This document shows, one piece after another, positions 42,664 to 51,589 of a DNA stretch of 64,000 nucleotides; the stretch's first letter is position 1, and each line of letters begins with the position of its first letter. Under the pieces are notes generated by a model, which saw only the letters and a list, made by a program, of their open reading frames with translations, had not been told where the DNA came from and searched no databases. The position numbers and the translations under genes were made by a program. The DNA is from Methylobacterium radiotolerans JCM 2831 (GTDB lineage Bacteria > Pseudomonadota > Alphaproteobacteria > Rhizobiales > Beijerinckiaceae): assembly GCF_000019725.1 (NCBI RefSeq), contig NC_010505.1:2282001-2346000 (forward strand), read 5' to 3'.

Positions 42664-44208
42664 ATGGCCCGTCCGGGTAATCCCCGTCCCGACCTGGGTG
42701 TCGATCCCGCCTACCCGCCGCTCAAGGCGCGGATCATCGCGCGCACCGGCCACCACTACTACATTGACAAGGACGAGCTGCTGATCGAGCGGCTGCACCG
42801 CCGGTTCCGCGCCGCCGCCGTGGCCGACTGCGCCGCCTACGCGGCCCTCCTGTCGAGCGGGGCGGAGGGCGAGGCGGAATGGGCCCGGCTCGAGGCCGAG
42901 ATCACCGTCGGCGAGACGTTCTTCTTCCGCTACGCCGAGCAGTTCAACGCGCTGCGCGCGACGATCCTGCCGGCGCTGATCGCGGCGCGGGCGTCCGAGC
43001 GCGTCCTGCGGATCTGGAGCGCGGGCTGCTCCACCGGGGCCGAGCCCTATTCCCTGGCGATCCTGGTGCACGAACTGCTGGGCGACGCCCGGTCCGACTG
43101 GCGGGTCTCGATCCTCGGCACCGACATCAGCGTCGAGGCGCTCGCCACCGCCCGCGCCGCCGAGTACGGCCGCTGGGCCCTCCGGACCATGCCGCCGGAG
43201 GACCGGCTCCGCTACTTCACGCGGCTGCCGGCCGCGCCGGGCATACGGCGCGAGGGCGGCTACGCCCTCCGTCCGGAATATCGGGGTTCGGTCCGATTCG
43301 AGCGCGGCAACCTGCTGAACCTCGTCGAGCCGGGGCCACCGCAGGGCGAGCCCTTCGACCTGATTCTCTGCCGGAACGTGCTGATCTACTTCGACGCCCG
43401 GACGGTCGCCGCGGTGGTCCGCGGTCTCGGCCGCAGGCTGAGGCCGGAGGGCTGGCTGCTCCTCGGCCACGCCGAGCCGAGTCCCGCCTTCGCGAGCTTC
43501 CTGGACGCCGTCAGCCTGCCCGGGACCGTGGCCTACCGACCGCGCGCCGATGCGCCGCCGGTCGCGCTGCCCGGCACCCCGGTGCCGGATCCCGCCCCTT
43601 CGACGGGGCAGGTGCCGGGGCCGCCCGCGCGGGATCCCGGTCCGGGCGCGTCTGCGGGCGCGTCGTCGGGCGTGTCCGGGGCGGGGCTGCCCGACGCTAC
43701 GGTCGTTCCCGCTCCGGATCCGGTCGCCGCACCCGGGACCGCGCCGGTTCCCGACGCGCCCGGGACGCGGGATCACGGGGCAGTCCTGGACGAGGCCTGC
43801 GACCTCGACCGGATCCGCGCGCTGGCCGATTCCGGCGAGACCGGCGCGGCCTGGCGGGCGCTGCGGGCCGCCCTCGACCGCGACCCGACCGACACGGCCC
43901 TGCGCTTCTACGAGGGCCTGCTGGCCCGCACCCTCGGGCGCGACGCCGAGGCCGAGCGGGCGCTGCGGGCCGCGCTCTACCTCGACCGCAGCTTCGTGAT
44001 GGCCCACTACCACCTCGGCCTGCTGCTGATCGCCCTGCAGCGGCCGAGCGAGGCGGTCCGCGCCCTCGACAACGCCGTCGCCTTGAGTCAAGCCCTCGGG
44101 CCGGACACGGCGCTGCCCGAGGGTGACGGCGCCTCCGCGGGCGAGATCGCGGCCAGCGCGGCCGCGGCCCGCGCCGCGCTCGGCGGCGTCGGCAGCAGGA
44201 GGTCCTGA
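42664..44208 (+). CDS. CheR-type chemoreceptor methyltransferase with C-terminal TPR-like region
   Basis: A 514-residue protein. The CheR N-terminal and methyltransferase domains (about residues 15-285) show GETFFFRYAEQFNALRATIL, the SAM-binding RIWSAGCSTGAEPYSLAILV, and FDLILCRNVLIYFDARTVAA. A Pro/Ala-rich linker (about 290-375) leads to a helical part (about 376-500) with TPR-like repeats: AWRALRAALDRDPTDTALRF, AERALRAALYLDRSFVMAHY and LGLLLIALQRPSEAVRALDN. This domain order is that of WspC/FrzF-type methyltransferases, not of flagellar CheR. It would methylate the receptor encoded two genes downstream. The stop and the next start overlap (TGATG). Confidence 0.92.
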   Translation: MARPGNPRPDLGVDPAYPPLKARIIARTGHHYYIDKDELLIERLHRRFRAAAVADCAAYAALLSSGAEGEAEWARLEAEITVGETFFFRYAEQFNALRATILPALIAARASERVLRIWSAGCSTGAEPYSLAILVHELLGDARSDWRVSILGTDISVEALATARAAEYGRWALRTMPPEDRLRYFTRLPAAPGIRREGGYALRPEYRGSVRFERGNLLNLVEPGPPQGEPFDLILCRNVLIYFDARTVAAVVRGLGRRLRPEGWLLLGHAEPSPAFASFLDAVSLPGTVAYRPRADAPPVALPGTPVPDPAPSTGQVPGPPARDPGPGASAGASSGVSGAGLPDATVVPAPDPVAAPGTAPVPDAPGTRDHGAVLDEACDLDRIRALADSGETGAAWRALRAALDRDPTDTALRFYEGLLARTLGRDAEAERALRAALYLDRSFVMAHYHLGLLLIALQRPSEAVRALDNAVALSQALGPDTALPEGDGASAGEIAASAAAARAALGGVGSRRS

Positions 44209-44780
44209 TGGGCGCGCGCCCGAGTGCACAGGACGGCCGTCAACGGACGCGGCCGGAGCGGGACCTGCGCGCAGAGCGCGCGGCCGCCCTCGCCCGGCGC
44301 GGTGCCGTCGCGGTCGCGACCGATTCGGGAGACGATCACCTCGTCTGCGCCTGCGGCGGCGAGCGCTACGGCGTGCCGCTGGCGGCCGTCGCCCAGGTCC
44401 TCCCGTCGCGCCCCTCCACGCCGATGCCCGGAGCGGTGCCGGCGCTGGACGGCCTCATCGCCCTGTCCGGGCGGATCGTCGGCGTGCTCAGCCTTGCCAG
44501 GGCCCTCGGCCGGCCCGAGCCCGCGTCCGACGCCGAGGCGGCGGCCGGCCACCTGATCGTGCTGCGCGGCGTCCATCCCCAGCCCCTCGCCCTCGCGGTC
44601 GACCGGGTCCTGGGCATCGCCCGGGCCTCCGGCGCGGCCGCCGCGGAGGCGGCCGATCCCGACCGCTTGGGCAACGAGGCCGCCTCGGTCTATGCCCCCG
44701 GCTCCGGAGCAGCGGGCGACGGCCGTCCCGATTTCGTCGTCATCGACCTCCCCCGCCTCCTGCGCCGCGCCCTTCCCTGA
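44208..44780 (+). CDS. CheW-like coupling protein (second)
   Basis: A 190-residue protein with an N-terminal basic extension (about 40 residues) and one CheW domain: LVCACGGERYGVPLAAVAQV, VPALDGLIALSGRIVGVLSL, HLIVLRGVHPQPLALAVDRV and a C-terminal FVVIDLPRLLRRALP. The ATG overlaps the cheR stop by one base. Two different CheW proteins in one operon usually mean distinct coupling roles in the array, as with WspB and WspD. Confidence 0.88.
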   Translation: MGARPSAQDGRQRTRPERDLRAERAAALARRGAVAVATDSGDDHLVCACGGERYGVPLAAVAQVLPSRPSTPMPGAVPALDGLIALSGRIVGVLSLARALGRPEPASDAEAAAGHLIVLRGVHPQPLALAVDRVLGIARASGAAAAEAADPDRLGNEAASVYAPGSGAAGDGRPDFVVIDLPRLLRRALP

Positions 44781-44816
44781 CCGGGCCGCCTGCCACAACC
44801 GGAGCCATCCCCGCCC

Positions 44817-46490
44817 GTGTCGCTCTCGATCGGAAAACGCATCCTTCTCGGCTTCTTCGCCGTCACGGTGGTTGTGGTGGCGCTCGGCCTCTACGCCCTG
44901 GAGCAGATCGGCGCGGTGCGCGACACGACCGACGCGATCGTCCGGCGGGACATGACGATCCTGCGCCAGCTCGACGATCTCGGGAACGAGGCGCGCGACC
45001 TCGGGCTCCTGCGCCGCACCGCCGTGATCGCGATGCTGATGCAGGCCCAGGGGCGCACGACGCAGGGCGGTGACACCCTGGCGGCCTGGCGCCAGACCGC
45101 GGCCCAGGTCGAGAACCGCCTCGCCACGACGATCCAGCTCGCCGCCCAGTATCGGACGCAGGTCGTGTCCGCCGAGCGCGTCGCGGCCTGGGACCGCATC
45201 GCCGCGGCGGCGACCGCGGTCCAAGGCTCGTTCCGCGAGGTCAAGGCGCAGGGCGAGGCGCAGTTCGCCGCCATCGCCCAGCAGGACGTCGCGGCGGTCG
45301 AGGCCCGCAATGCGGAGATCACCCGCCTGCAGGCGCCCTTCCTCGAGGGGATCAAGAACCTGCGGACCCAGCTCGACGGCGGCATGGCGCTGGGACAGCG
45401 CGCCGCGCAGGAGGTCTACGACCGCTCGCGCCTCTCGATCTACCTGACGCTGGCCGCCGCGGTGCTGTTGGCGACCCTGATCACGTGGCTGATCAGCCGC
45501 GCCGTGGTGCGGCCCCTCGAGACGGTCATGGCCTTCGTCGCCCGCGTCGGTGAGGGAGACCTCTCCGGCCAGCTCGCGGCGGGCGGGCGCGACGAGATCG
45601 GCCGTCTGAGTACGACGCTGAACACGATGGTCGCGGGGCTGTCGGACCTGGCGCGGACGAACCGCGCGGCGACGGCGGACCTGAACGCGGCGGCGGCGGA
45701 GATCCGGGCCTCGGCGCAGGAGCAGGCCGCCTCGGTCGAGCAGCAGTTCGCCGCGGTTCAGGAGACCGCCGCCACGGTCGACGAGATCACCCACTCGGGC
45801 GCGCAGATCTCCAAGCGCGCCACGGAGGTGATCGCCACCGCCCAGGCGACTGCGCAGACCTCGCGCCAGGGCCTGCGCGCGGTGTCGGACACCGCCAAGG
45901 CCATGGACGCGATCCGCGAGCAGGCGGAAGCCGTGGCGGGCAACATCGTCAGCCTGTCGGAGAAGACCCAGACGATCGGCGACATCATCGAGACGGTCAA
46001 CGACATCTCGGAGCGCACGCACCTGCTGGCGCTCAACGCCGCCATCGAGGCGGCCGCGGCCGGCGAGAGCGGGCGCAGCTTCGCGGTGGTGGCCGCGGAG
46101 ATGAAGCTCCTGGCCGACCAGGCCAAGGCGGCGACCGGTCAGGTGCGGGCGATCCTGGGCGAGATCCAGCGGGGCATCAACACGTCGGTGATGCTGACCG
46201 AGGAGGCGGTCAAGCGCGCGGCGGCGGGCAAGACGCGCTCGGACACGACGCAGCGCACGATCGAGGAGATCACCGCGCGGGTGGAGGAGAACGTGCAGAC
46301 GTTCCAGCAGATCGTGGCCTCGACCAACCAGCAGCAGCTGGGCATCGAGCAGGTAATGGGGGCGTTGCAGAACATCCGCCAGGCCAGCCAGCAGACGGCC
46401 GCCGGCACCCGGCAGGTCGAGGCCGCGTCCGCCAACCTCACCGAGCTCGCCCAGGCCCTCATGGCCCTGGCCGAACGCTACCGGCACTGA
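44817..46490 (+). CDS. Methyl-accepting chemotaxis protein of the chemosensory operon
   Basis: A 557-residue receptor starting at GTG. An N-terminal span ([20 protein letters not shown]) leads into a periplasmic four-helix-bundle-like sensor (about 35-200, e.g. [20 protein letters not shown]). A second span ([20 protein letters not shown]), a HAMP domain ([20 protein letters not shown]) and a coiled-coil signalling domain follow, with the tip [20 protein letters not shown]. The C-terminus (MALAERYRH) carries no CheR/CheB-docking pentapeptide. WspA is the counterpart in Wsp-type systems. What it senses is unknown. Confidence 0.94.
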   Translation: MSLSIGKRILLGFFAVTVVVVALGLYALEQIGAVRDTTDAIVRRDMTILRQLDDLGNEARDLGLLRRTAVIAMLMQAQGRTTQGGDTLAAWRQTAAQVENRLATTIQLAAQYRTQVVSAERVAAWDRIAAAATAVQGSFREVKAQGEAQFAAIAQQDVAAVEARNAEITRLQAPFLEGIKNLRTQLDGGMALGQRAAQEVYDRSRLSIYLTLAAAVLLATLITWLISRAVVRPLETVMAFVARVGEGDLSGQLAAGGRDEIGRLSTTLNTMVAGLSDLARTNRAATADLNAAAAEIRASAQEQAASVEQQFAAVQETAATVDEITHSGAQISKRATEVIATAQATAQTSRQGLRAVSDTAKAMDAIREQAEAVAGNIVSLSEKTQTIGDIIETVNDISERTHLLALNAAIEAAAAGESGRSFAVVAAEMKLLADQAKAATGQVRAILGEIQRGINTSVMLTEEAVKRAAAGKTRSDTTQRTIEEITARVEENVQTFQQIVASTNQQQLGIEQVMGALQNIRQASQQTAAGTRQVEAASANLTELAQALMALAERYRH

Positions 46491-46503
46491 GGCGGGCACC
46501 CCG

Positions 46504-48810
46504 TTGGCCGAGGATATCCGCAAGCTCCTGCTCGCCGCCTTCGACGTCGAGCACCGGGAGCACGTGGCGGCGATCCGCGGGGCGCTCGGCAGCGCCACGC
46601 CGGACTGGAACGACGTCTTCCGCCGCGCCCACAGCCTGAAGGGAGCCTCCCGCGCCGTCGACCTTCCGGCAGTCGAGGCGGTGGCCCACCGTCTCGAGAC
46701 TCTGTTCGAGGGCGTGCGGACCGGCGCCACCGCCCTCGATCGCGAGGCGGCCAACGCCGTCCACCTCGCCCTCGACCGGATCGAGTCGTACGTCGCCGGC
46801 CTCACCGATGGCGCCGGTCCGGACATGCCGTCCGACGCCCTGGCGGCCCTCGGCCGTGTCCTCCGGCTCCCGGGCGAGGCGCAGCCGGCGCCCTCGCCAG
46901 CTCCATCACCCGCTCCACCGCCAGCACCACAGGCCGCTCCGTCGCCGGATCCGACGCCGAGCCCGGCACCGCGTCCGCCCGCCGCGCCGTCATCCCCGCC
47001 GGCCGCGACCGCACCGCCGGCGCCGGCCGCCCCCGCGCCGAAGCCCGGCCCCGAGCCGGCGGAGGCTTCCGCGGCGATCCTGCGGGTGCCGGCCGACGCC
47101 GTCGAGGCGCTGGCCCGGGCGAGCCACGATCTCGCCAGCACCCTGGCGGGCCAGGCGCCCGCGGCCGACGGGCTCGCCCGGCTCGCCCGGCTCGCCCGCG
47201 ACCTGCGCGTCGGCGCCGAGGCGCTCGCGGCCGGGGCCGGCGCGGAGCGGCCCGAGTGGCGCGCCCTCGCGGCGCGCGCGGGCGCCTTCGCCCGGGAGGC
47301 CGCGGACCTGTCGCGGCGCCAGGCCTCCGCGATGAGCGCGGTCGAGGGTGCCGCGACCCGCGTCCGCGCCGCGGCCGAGCGCCTCGCCCTGGTCCCGGCC
47401 GAGACCGTCCTGGCCCCCCTCGCCCGGTCGCTGCGCGAGACCGCCCGGGAGCAGGGCCGCGAGGTCGATCTCGACCTGCGGGGCCTCGATCTGCCGGTGG
47501 AGCGCGGCACGCTGCAGGCCCTGAAGGATCCGCTGCTCCACGCCCTTCGCAACGCCCTCAGCCACGGCTGGCAGGCGCCGGAGGTGCGGCGCGCGGCCGG
47601 CAAGCCGGAGGCCCTGGGCCTCGGCCTGGAGGTCGCGGTGCGCGGCTCCCGCCTCCAGGTCACCGTGTTCGACGACGGGCCCGGCCCGGACCTCGCCCGG
47701 ATCGAGGCGGCGGCCCGCGAGCGCGGCCTCCTCGCCCCCGGTTCCGCCGCGGAACCCGACACCCTGCTGCGCCTCGTGTTCGAGCCCGGCTTCTCCACCG
47801 CCGAGGCGGTCGACACGCTGTCGGGGCGCGGCTACGGCCTCTCGGTGGCCGCCGACGCCGCCCGCCAGCTCATGGGCAGCGTCCGCCTGGAGCCGCGCGA
47901 CCCGGCAGGCACCGCCCTGATCTTCAGCCTGCCGCTCTCGGCGGCCCGGCGCAGCCTGCTGCTGGTCGAGGCGGCCGGGCGCAGCTACGCGCTCCCCGGG
48001 GGCGCCGTGGAGCGCCTCCTGCGCCTGAAGCGCGGCGAGCTGCCCGTCGCCATGGGCCGGACGATCGTCCGCCTCGGGGACGGGGAGGCCGCGACGAGCC
48101 ACCCGGTGACGGATCTCGCCGCGATCCTCGGACAGGTCGCCGATCCGGCCGATCCCGGCACGCTGACCGCCGTGGTGCTGCGGACCGGCGGCGGCCGTCT
48201 GGCCCTGGCGGTCGACCGCCTGCACGACGTCCGCCCGTTCCTGGTCCTGCCCGCGCCGGATTTCGGCGCCGATCCGGGGCTGATCGCCGGCACGGCGGTG
48301 CTGCACGGGGACGTGCCGGTGCTCGTCCTCGACCCCGAGGGGCTCGCGGCGCGCGCCCAGGCCGGAATCTCGGGCAGTTCGCTCGGAACGATGGCGCCGG
48401 CTCCACGTTCGACGACTCACGCCACGCCAGGCGCGTCCGCGCGCGCGACGATCCTGGTCGTCGACGATTCGATCACCACCCGGACTTTGGAGAAGGGAAT
48501 CTTGGAAGCCGCCGGCTACCGCGTGGTCGTGTGCGTCGACGGGCAGGACGCCCTCGACCGGCTGCGCGCCGAGATCGAGCCCGTGAATCTGGTTCTCGCC
48601 GACGTGGAGATGCCGCGCCTCGACGGGTTCGGCCTCCTGAAGGCCCTGCGGGCCGACGAGCGCTTCGCCCGGCTGCCGACGATCCTGATGACCTCCCGCG
48701 GGGACGCCGCCGACGTCGCCCGGGGCCTGGATCTCGGCGCCGACGCCTACCTGACCAAGCAGAAGTTCGACCAGCGCCAGCTGCTGGATACGATCGGGCA
48801 GCTCCTATGA
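46504..48810 (+). CDS. Hybrid CheA histidine kinase with C-terminal receiver (CheA-REC)
   Basis: A 768-residue kinase starting at TTG. The Hpt domain bears His43 in FRRAHSLKGASRAVDLPAVE. A very Pro-rich linker (about 125-185) replaces a P2 domain. The helical and ATPase region has LLHALRNALSHGWQ, VTVFDDGPGPDLARIEAAAR and FEPGFSTAEAVDTLSGRGYG. A CheW-like domain (about 480-620) and a receiver domain with Asp700 (NLVLADVEMPRLDGFGLLKA) end the protein. The architecture is that of WspE and other alternative-function CheA proteins. The attached receiver can act as a phosphate sink. It overlaps cheB by four bases. Confidence 0.94.
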   Translation: MAEDIRKLLLAAFDVEHREHVAAIRGALGSATPDWNDVFRRAHSLKGASRAVDLPAVEAVAHRLETLFEGVRTGATALDREAANAVHLALDRIESYVAGLTDGAGPDMPSDALAALGRVLRLPGEAQPAPSPAPSPAPPPAPQAAPSPDPTPSPAPRPPAAPSSPPAATAPPAPAAPAPKPGPEPAEASAAILRVPADAVEALARASHDLASTLAGQAPAADGLARLARLARDLRVGAEALAAGAGAERPEWRALAARAGAFAREAADLSRRQASAMSAVEGAATRVRAAAERLALVPAETVLAPLARSLRETAREQGREVDLDLRGLDLPVERGTLQALKDPLLHALRNALSHGWQAPEVRRAAGKPEALGLGLEVAVRGSRLQVTVFDDGPGPDLARIEAAARERGLLAPGSAAEPDTLLRLVFEPGFSTAEAVDTLSGRGYGLSVAADAARQLMGSVRLEPRDPAGTALIFSLPLSAARRSLLLVEAAGRSYALPGGAVERLLRLKRGELPVAMGRTIVRLGDGEAATSHPVTDLAAILGQVADPADPGTLTAVVLRTGGGRLALAVDRLHDVRPFLVLPAPDFGADPGLIAGTAVLHGDVPVLVLDPEGLAARAQAGISGSSLGTMAPAPRSTTHATPGASARATILVVDDSITTRTLEKGILEAAGYRVVVCVDGQDALDRLRAEIEPVNLVLADVEMPRLDGFGLLKALRADERFARLPTILMTSRGDAADVARGLDLGADAYLTKQKFDQRQLLDTIGQLL

Positions 48811-49874
48811 CCCCCGTCCGCGTGATGCTCGTGGAGGACAGTCTCGTGGTGCGCGAGCTGCTGCGCCACATCGTCTCCCGCGACCCCCGCCTCGAGCTCG
48901 TGGCCGCGGTCGCCTCCGGCGAGGAGGCCCTCGACAAGCTCCGGACCGTGCGACCGGACGTGATCTCGATGGATATCCGCCTGCCCGGCATCGACGGCCT
49001 GGAGACGACCCGCCGGATCATGGCCGAGCTCCCGACCCCGATCGTCGTGGTGGCGGACTCGGTCGAGGATTCCTCCCTGCGCATCTCGATGAACGCGCTC
49101 CGGGCCGGGGCCCTGTCGGTGGTCGAGAAGCCCGTGGCCACGACCCATGCCGGCTACGAGGGTGTGGCCGGCGAGATCTGCACGCAGCTGCGGATCATGG
49201 CCCAGGTTCCGGTCATCCGCCGCCGCCCGATCGGCACCGAGTGGGCCGGCCGCGGCGCCGCCGCGCCCCAGGCGCCGCCGGCCGAACTGCCCGGGCAGGC
49301 CCCGAGCCTCCTGGGCATCGCCGCCTCCACAGGCGGTCCGCCGGCGCTGGCGCGGGTGATCGGCGCGTTGCCCAAGGACTTCCCGCTGCCGGTCCTGGTC
49401 GTCCAGCACATGGGCGCGGCCTTCATGGACGGGTTCGCCAGCTGGCTCGACAGCGTCGTGACCCTGCCGGTCTCCCTGGCCCAGGACGGCGAGCGCGCCG
49501 AACCCGGCCGGGTCTACGTGGCCCCGGGCGACCGCCACCTGGAGATCGGCTCCGGCCGGATCCTGCGGGTGATCAATTCCGCGCCGGTCTCGGGCCAGCG
49601 CCCGGCCGCCACCGTGCTGTTCCGGTCCATGGCCCGGCAATCCGGAGCGTCCGGCATCGGCGTGCTGCTCACCGGCATGGGCGAGGACGGGGCCGTCGGG
49701 CTCGCCGACATGCAGAAGGCCGGCGCCCAGACCGTGGCCGAGCACGAGAGCACCGCCGTCGTCTACGGCATGCCGGCGGCGGCCGTGCGTCTGGGGGCCG
49801 CCCGGGCCGTCCTGCCCCTCGACCGCGTCGCCGACCACGTCCTGCGCCTCGTGGATGCGGGGGCGCGGCCGTGA
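48807..49874 (+). CDS. cheB: CheB methylesterase
   Basis: A 355-residue response regulator-methylesterase. The receiver (residues 1-125) has VMLVEDSLVVRELLRHIVSR and the acceptor Asp56 (VISMDIRLPGIDGLETTRRI). The esterase domain (about 165-350) has the catalytic serine in GIAASTGGPPALARVIGALP, the histidine in VLVVQHMGAAFMDGFASWLD and the aspartate in LLTGMGEDGAVGLADMQKAG. It would remove methyl groups from the receptor, opposing the CheR-type enzyme. WspF is the counterpart. ATGA overlap with cheA-REC upstream and GTGA overlap with the next kinase. Confidence 0.95.
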   Translation: MTPVRVMLVEDSLVVRELLRHIVSRDPRLELVAAVASGEEALDKLRTVRPDVISMDIRLPGIDGLETTRRIMAELPTPIVVVADSVEDSSLRISMNALRAGALSVVEKPVATTHAGYEGVAGEICTQLRIMAQVPVIRRRPIGTEWAGRGAAAPQAPPAELPGQAPSLLGIAASTGGPPALARVIGALPKDFPLPVLVVQHMGAAFMDGFASWLDSVVTLPVSLAQDGERAEPGRVYVAPGDRHLEIGSGRILRVINSAPVSGQRPAATVLFRSMARQSGASGIGVLLTGMGEDGAVGLADMQKAGAQTVAEHESTAVVYGMPAAAVRLGAARAVLPLDRVADHVLRLVDAGARP

Positions 49875-51589
49875 GCGAGGCCGGCACGTCCGAGGTGCCG
49901 GCCCGGATCCTGCTGGTCGAGGATTCGGAGACGCAGGCCCTGGAACTGCGCCTGCTGCTGGAGGCGCACGGCTTCGCGGTGGAGCGCTGCGCCTCCGCCG
50001 AGACCGCCCTCGATCATCTCAACCGCAGCCAGCCCGACCTCGTGGTGGCCGATTACCACCTGCCGGGCATGAACGGCGACGAGCTGATCCGGCAGATGCG
50101 CCTGTCCCTGCGCACCCGGGCCCTGCCCGTCCTGATGCTGACCGGCGGCAGCGGCGGCGAGCGCCAGGGCCTGGAGAGCGGCGCCGACGCCTACCTGCCG
50201 AAATCCGCCGACCGCGACCTGATGATCCTGCGCATCCGCGCCCTGCTGCGCGAGCGCCGCCCGACGACCGACGGCGAGGGGCCGGGCGCGGCCGCCTTCC
50301 GGCGGGGGCGCGTCCTGGTGATCGACGGCAGCGCCACCTACCGGACCTTCCTGGCCGGCGTGATGGGCCAGGACGGACACCACGTGGCGAGCGTCGACGG
50401 GCCGGAGGCGGCGCTGGCCGCCCTGGACGCGGCGGCCGGCGACGAGGCCTTCGACTGCGTGACGGTCGATCTCCTGGGCCACGCCTATGACGGCCTCGCC
50501 CTGTGCCGGGCGATCAGCCAGCGGCGCTCCGGCCAGGCGGCCGGCGCGGGCTTCCACCTCGTCGGCATCGCCGGCAGCGATCCGGCCAAGGACTTCCTCG
50601 TGGAGGCCTACGCGGCCGGCGCCGACGACGTTGTCTCGAAGACCGACGCCGAGGTGCTGGCGCTGCGGGTCCGCGGCTTCGTGCGGCGGCGCCTCCTGGA
50701 GGAGGATGACCGGCGCATCGCCGGCCAGTTCGGCGAGCGCGAGCGGGCCGTGGAGCGCGCCCGCGCCGAGGCCGAGGCGGCTGAGGCCCGGGCGCGCCTC
50801 GCCGACGCCCTGGAACGGGCCAATCGCGACCTCGCCGACGCCAACCGCCAGCTCACCGAGGCCCAGTCCAAGCTCGTCCAGGCCGCCAAGATGGCCTCGC
50901 TGGGCGAGCTGGTGGCCGGGATCGCCCACGAGATCAACAATCCCCTGGCCTTCATCCTGGCCCACCAGGGCACGGTCGAGCGGCTGCTCGGCGAGTTGCC
51001 GGACGCCGCCCCGGAGGCGGCCGCACGCGCCATCGACAAGGCCCGGCAGCGGGTCGGCTCGATGCGGATGGGGCTGACCCGGATCCAGGATCTCGTGCTG
51101 AACCTGCGGAAGTTCTCGCGCCTCGACGAGGGCGAGCGCGCCCTGGTCAACGTGCCGGAGGCGATCGAGACGGTCCTCGCGCTGATCCAGCACAAGCTCG
51201 GCGAGCGCATCGCCGTGGAGCGCAGCTTCGCGGGGCGTGCCGAGATCCACTGCACCCCGGCGCTGCTCAACCAGGTGGTGATGAACATCCTGGGCAACGC
51301 CGCCGACGCCATGCCGCAGGGCGGCACGATCCGGATCACGACGCAGTCGAACCCCGAACTCGACGAGATTCGCATCAGCGATACCGGTCCCGGCATCCCG
51401 GATACGCTGCGCGAGAAGATCTTCGAGCCGTTCTTCACGACGAAACCGGTCGGATCCGGTACGGGCCTGGGTCTTGCGATTGCCTACAGCGTCGTTCAAG
51501 CGCATAGCGGCTCGCTCACCGTGGAGACGGCCCCGGGTGGGGGAGCCTGCTTCGTGATCGGGATTCCGCGGCAGGCGGCCAGTGCATGA
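49871..51589 (+). CDS. REC-REC-HisKA-HATPase histidine kinase, CheS3-like
   Basis: A 572-residue soluble kinase with two N-terminal receivers. REC1 (about 10-130) is canonical, with [18 protein letters not shown] and Asp61 in [19 protein letters not shown]2 (about 145-265) keeps Asp200 ([13 protein letters not shown]) and the lysine (VSKTD), but the usual Asp-Asp pair is reduced to Asp-Gly ([10 protein letters not shown]), so it may be poorly active. A coiled coil leads to HisKA with His353 ([20 protein letters not shown]) and an ATPase domain ([29 protein letters not shown]). Two N-terminal receivers on a kinase inside a che operon is the design of CheS3 in Rhodospirillum centenum. Start GTG overlaps cheB (GTGA). 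Confidence 0.92.
   Translation: MSEAGTSEVPARILLVEDSETQALELRLLLEAHGFAVERCASAETALDHLNRSQPDLVVADYHLPGMNGDELIRQMRLSLRTRALPVLMLTGGSGGERQGLESGADAYLPKSADRDLMILRIRALLRERRPTTDGEGPGAAAFRRGRVLVIDGSATYRTFLAGVMGQDGHHVASVDGPEAALAALDAAAGDEAFDCVTVDLLGHAYDGLALCRAISQRRSGQAAGAGFHLVGIAGSDPAKDFLVEAYAAGADDVVSKTDAEVLALRVRGFVRRRLLEEDDRRIAGQFGERERAVERARAEAEAAEARARLADALERANRDLADANRQLTEAQSKLVQAAKMASLGELVAGIAHEINNPLAFILAHQGTVERLLGELPDAAPEAAARAIDKARQRVGSMRMGLTRIQDLVLNLRKFSRLDEGERALVNVPEAIETVLALIQHKLGERIAVERSFAGRAEIHCTPALLNQVVMNILGNAADAMPQGGTIRITTQSNPELDEIRISDTGPGIPDTLREKIFEPFFTTKPVGSGTGLGLAIAYSVVQAHSGSLTVETAPGGGACFVIGIPRQAASA

Noticed and set aside
44088..47816. 1242-codon minus-strand open frame across the chemosensory operon
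   Set aside because: It is antisense to cheW, the MCP and cheA, all with full domain motifs; its composition is Ala/Arg/Ser-biased with no domain.
49241..49870. N-terminal extension of the REC-REC kinase into cheB
   Set aside because: The extension is an out-of-frame reading of cheB; the GTG at 49871 gives a normal receiver start and a GTGA overlap.
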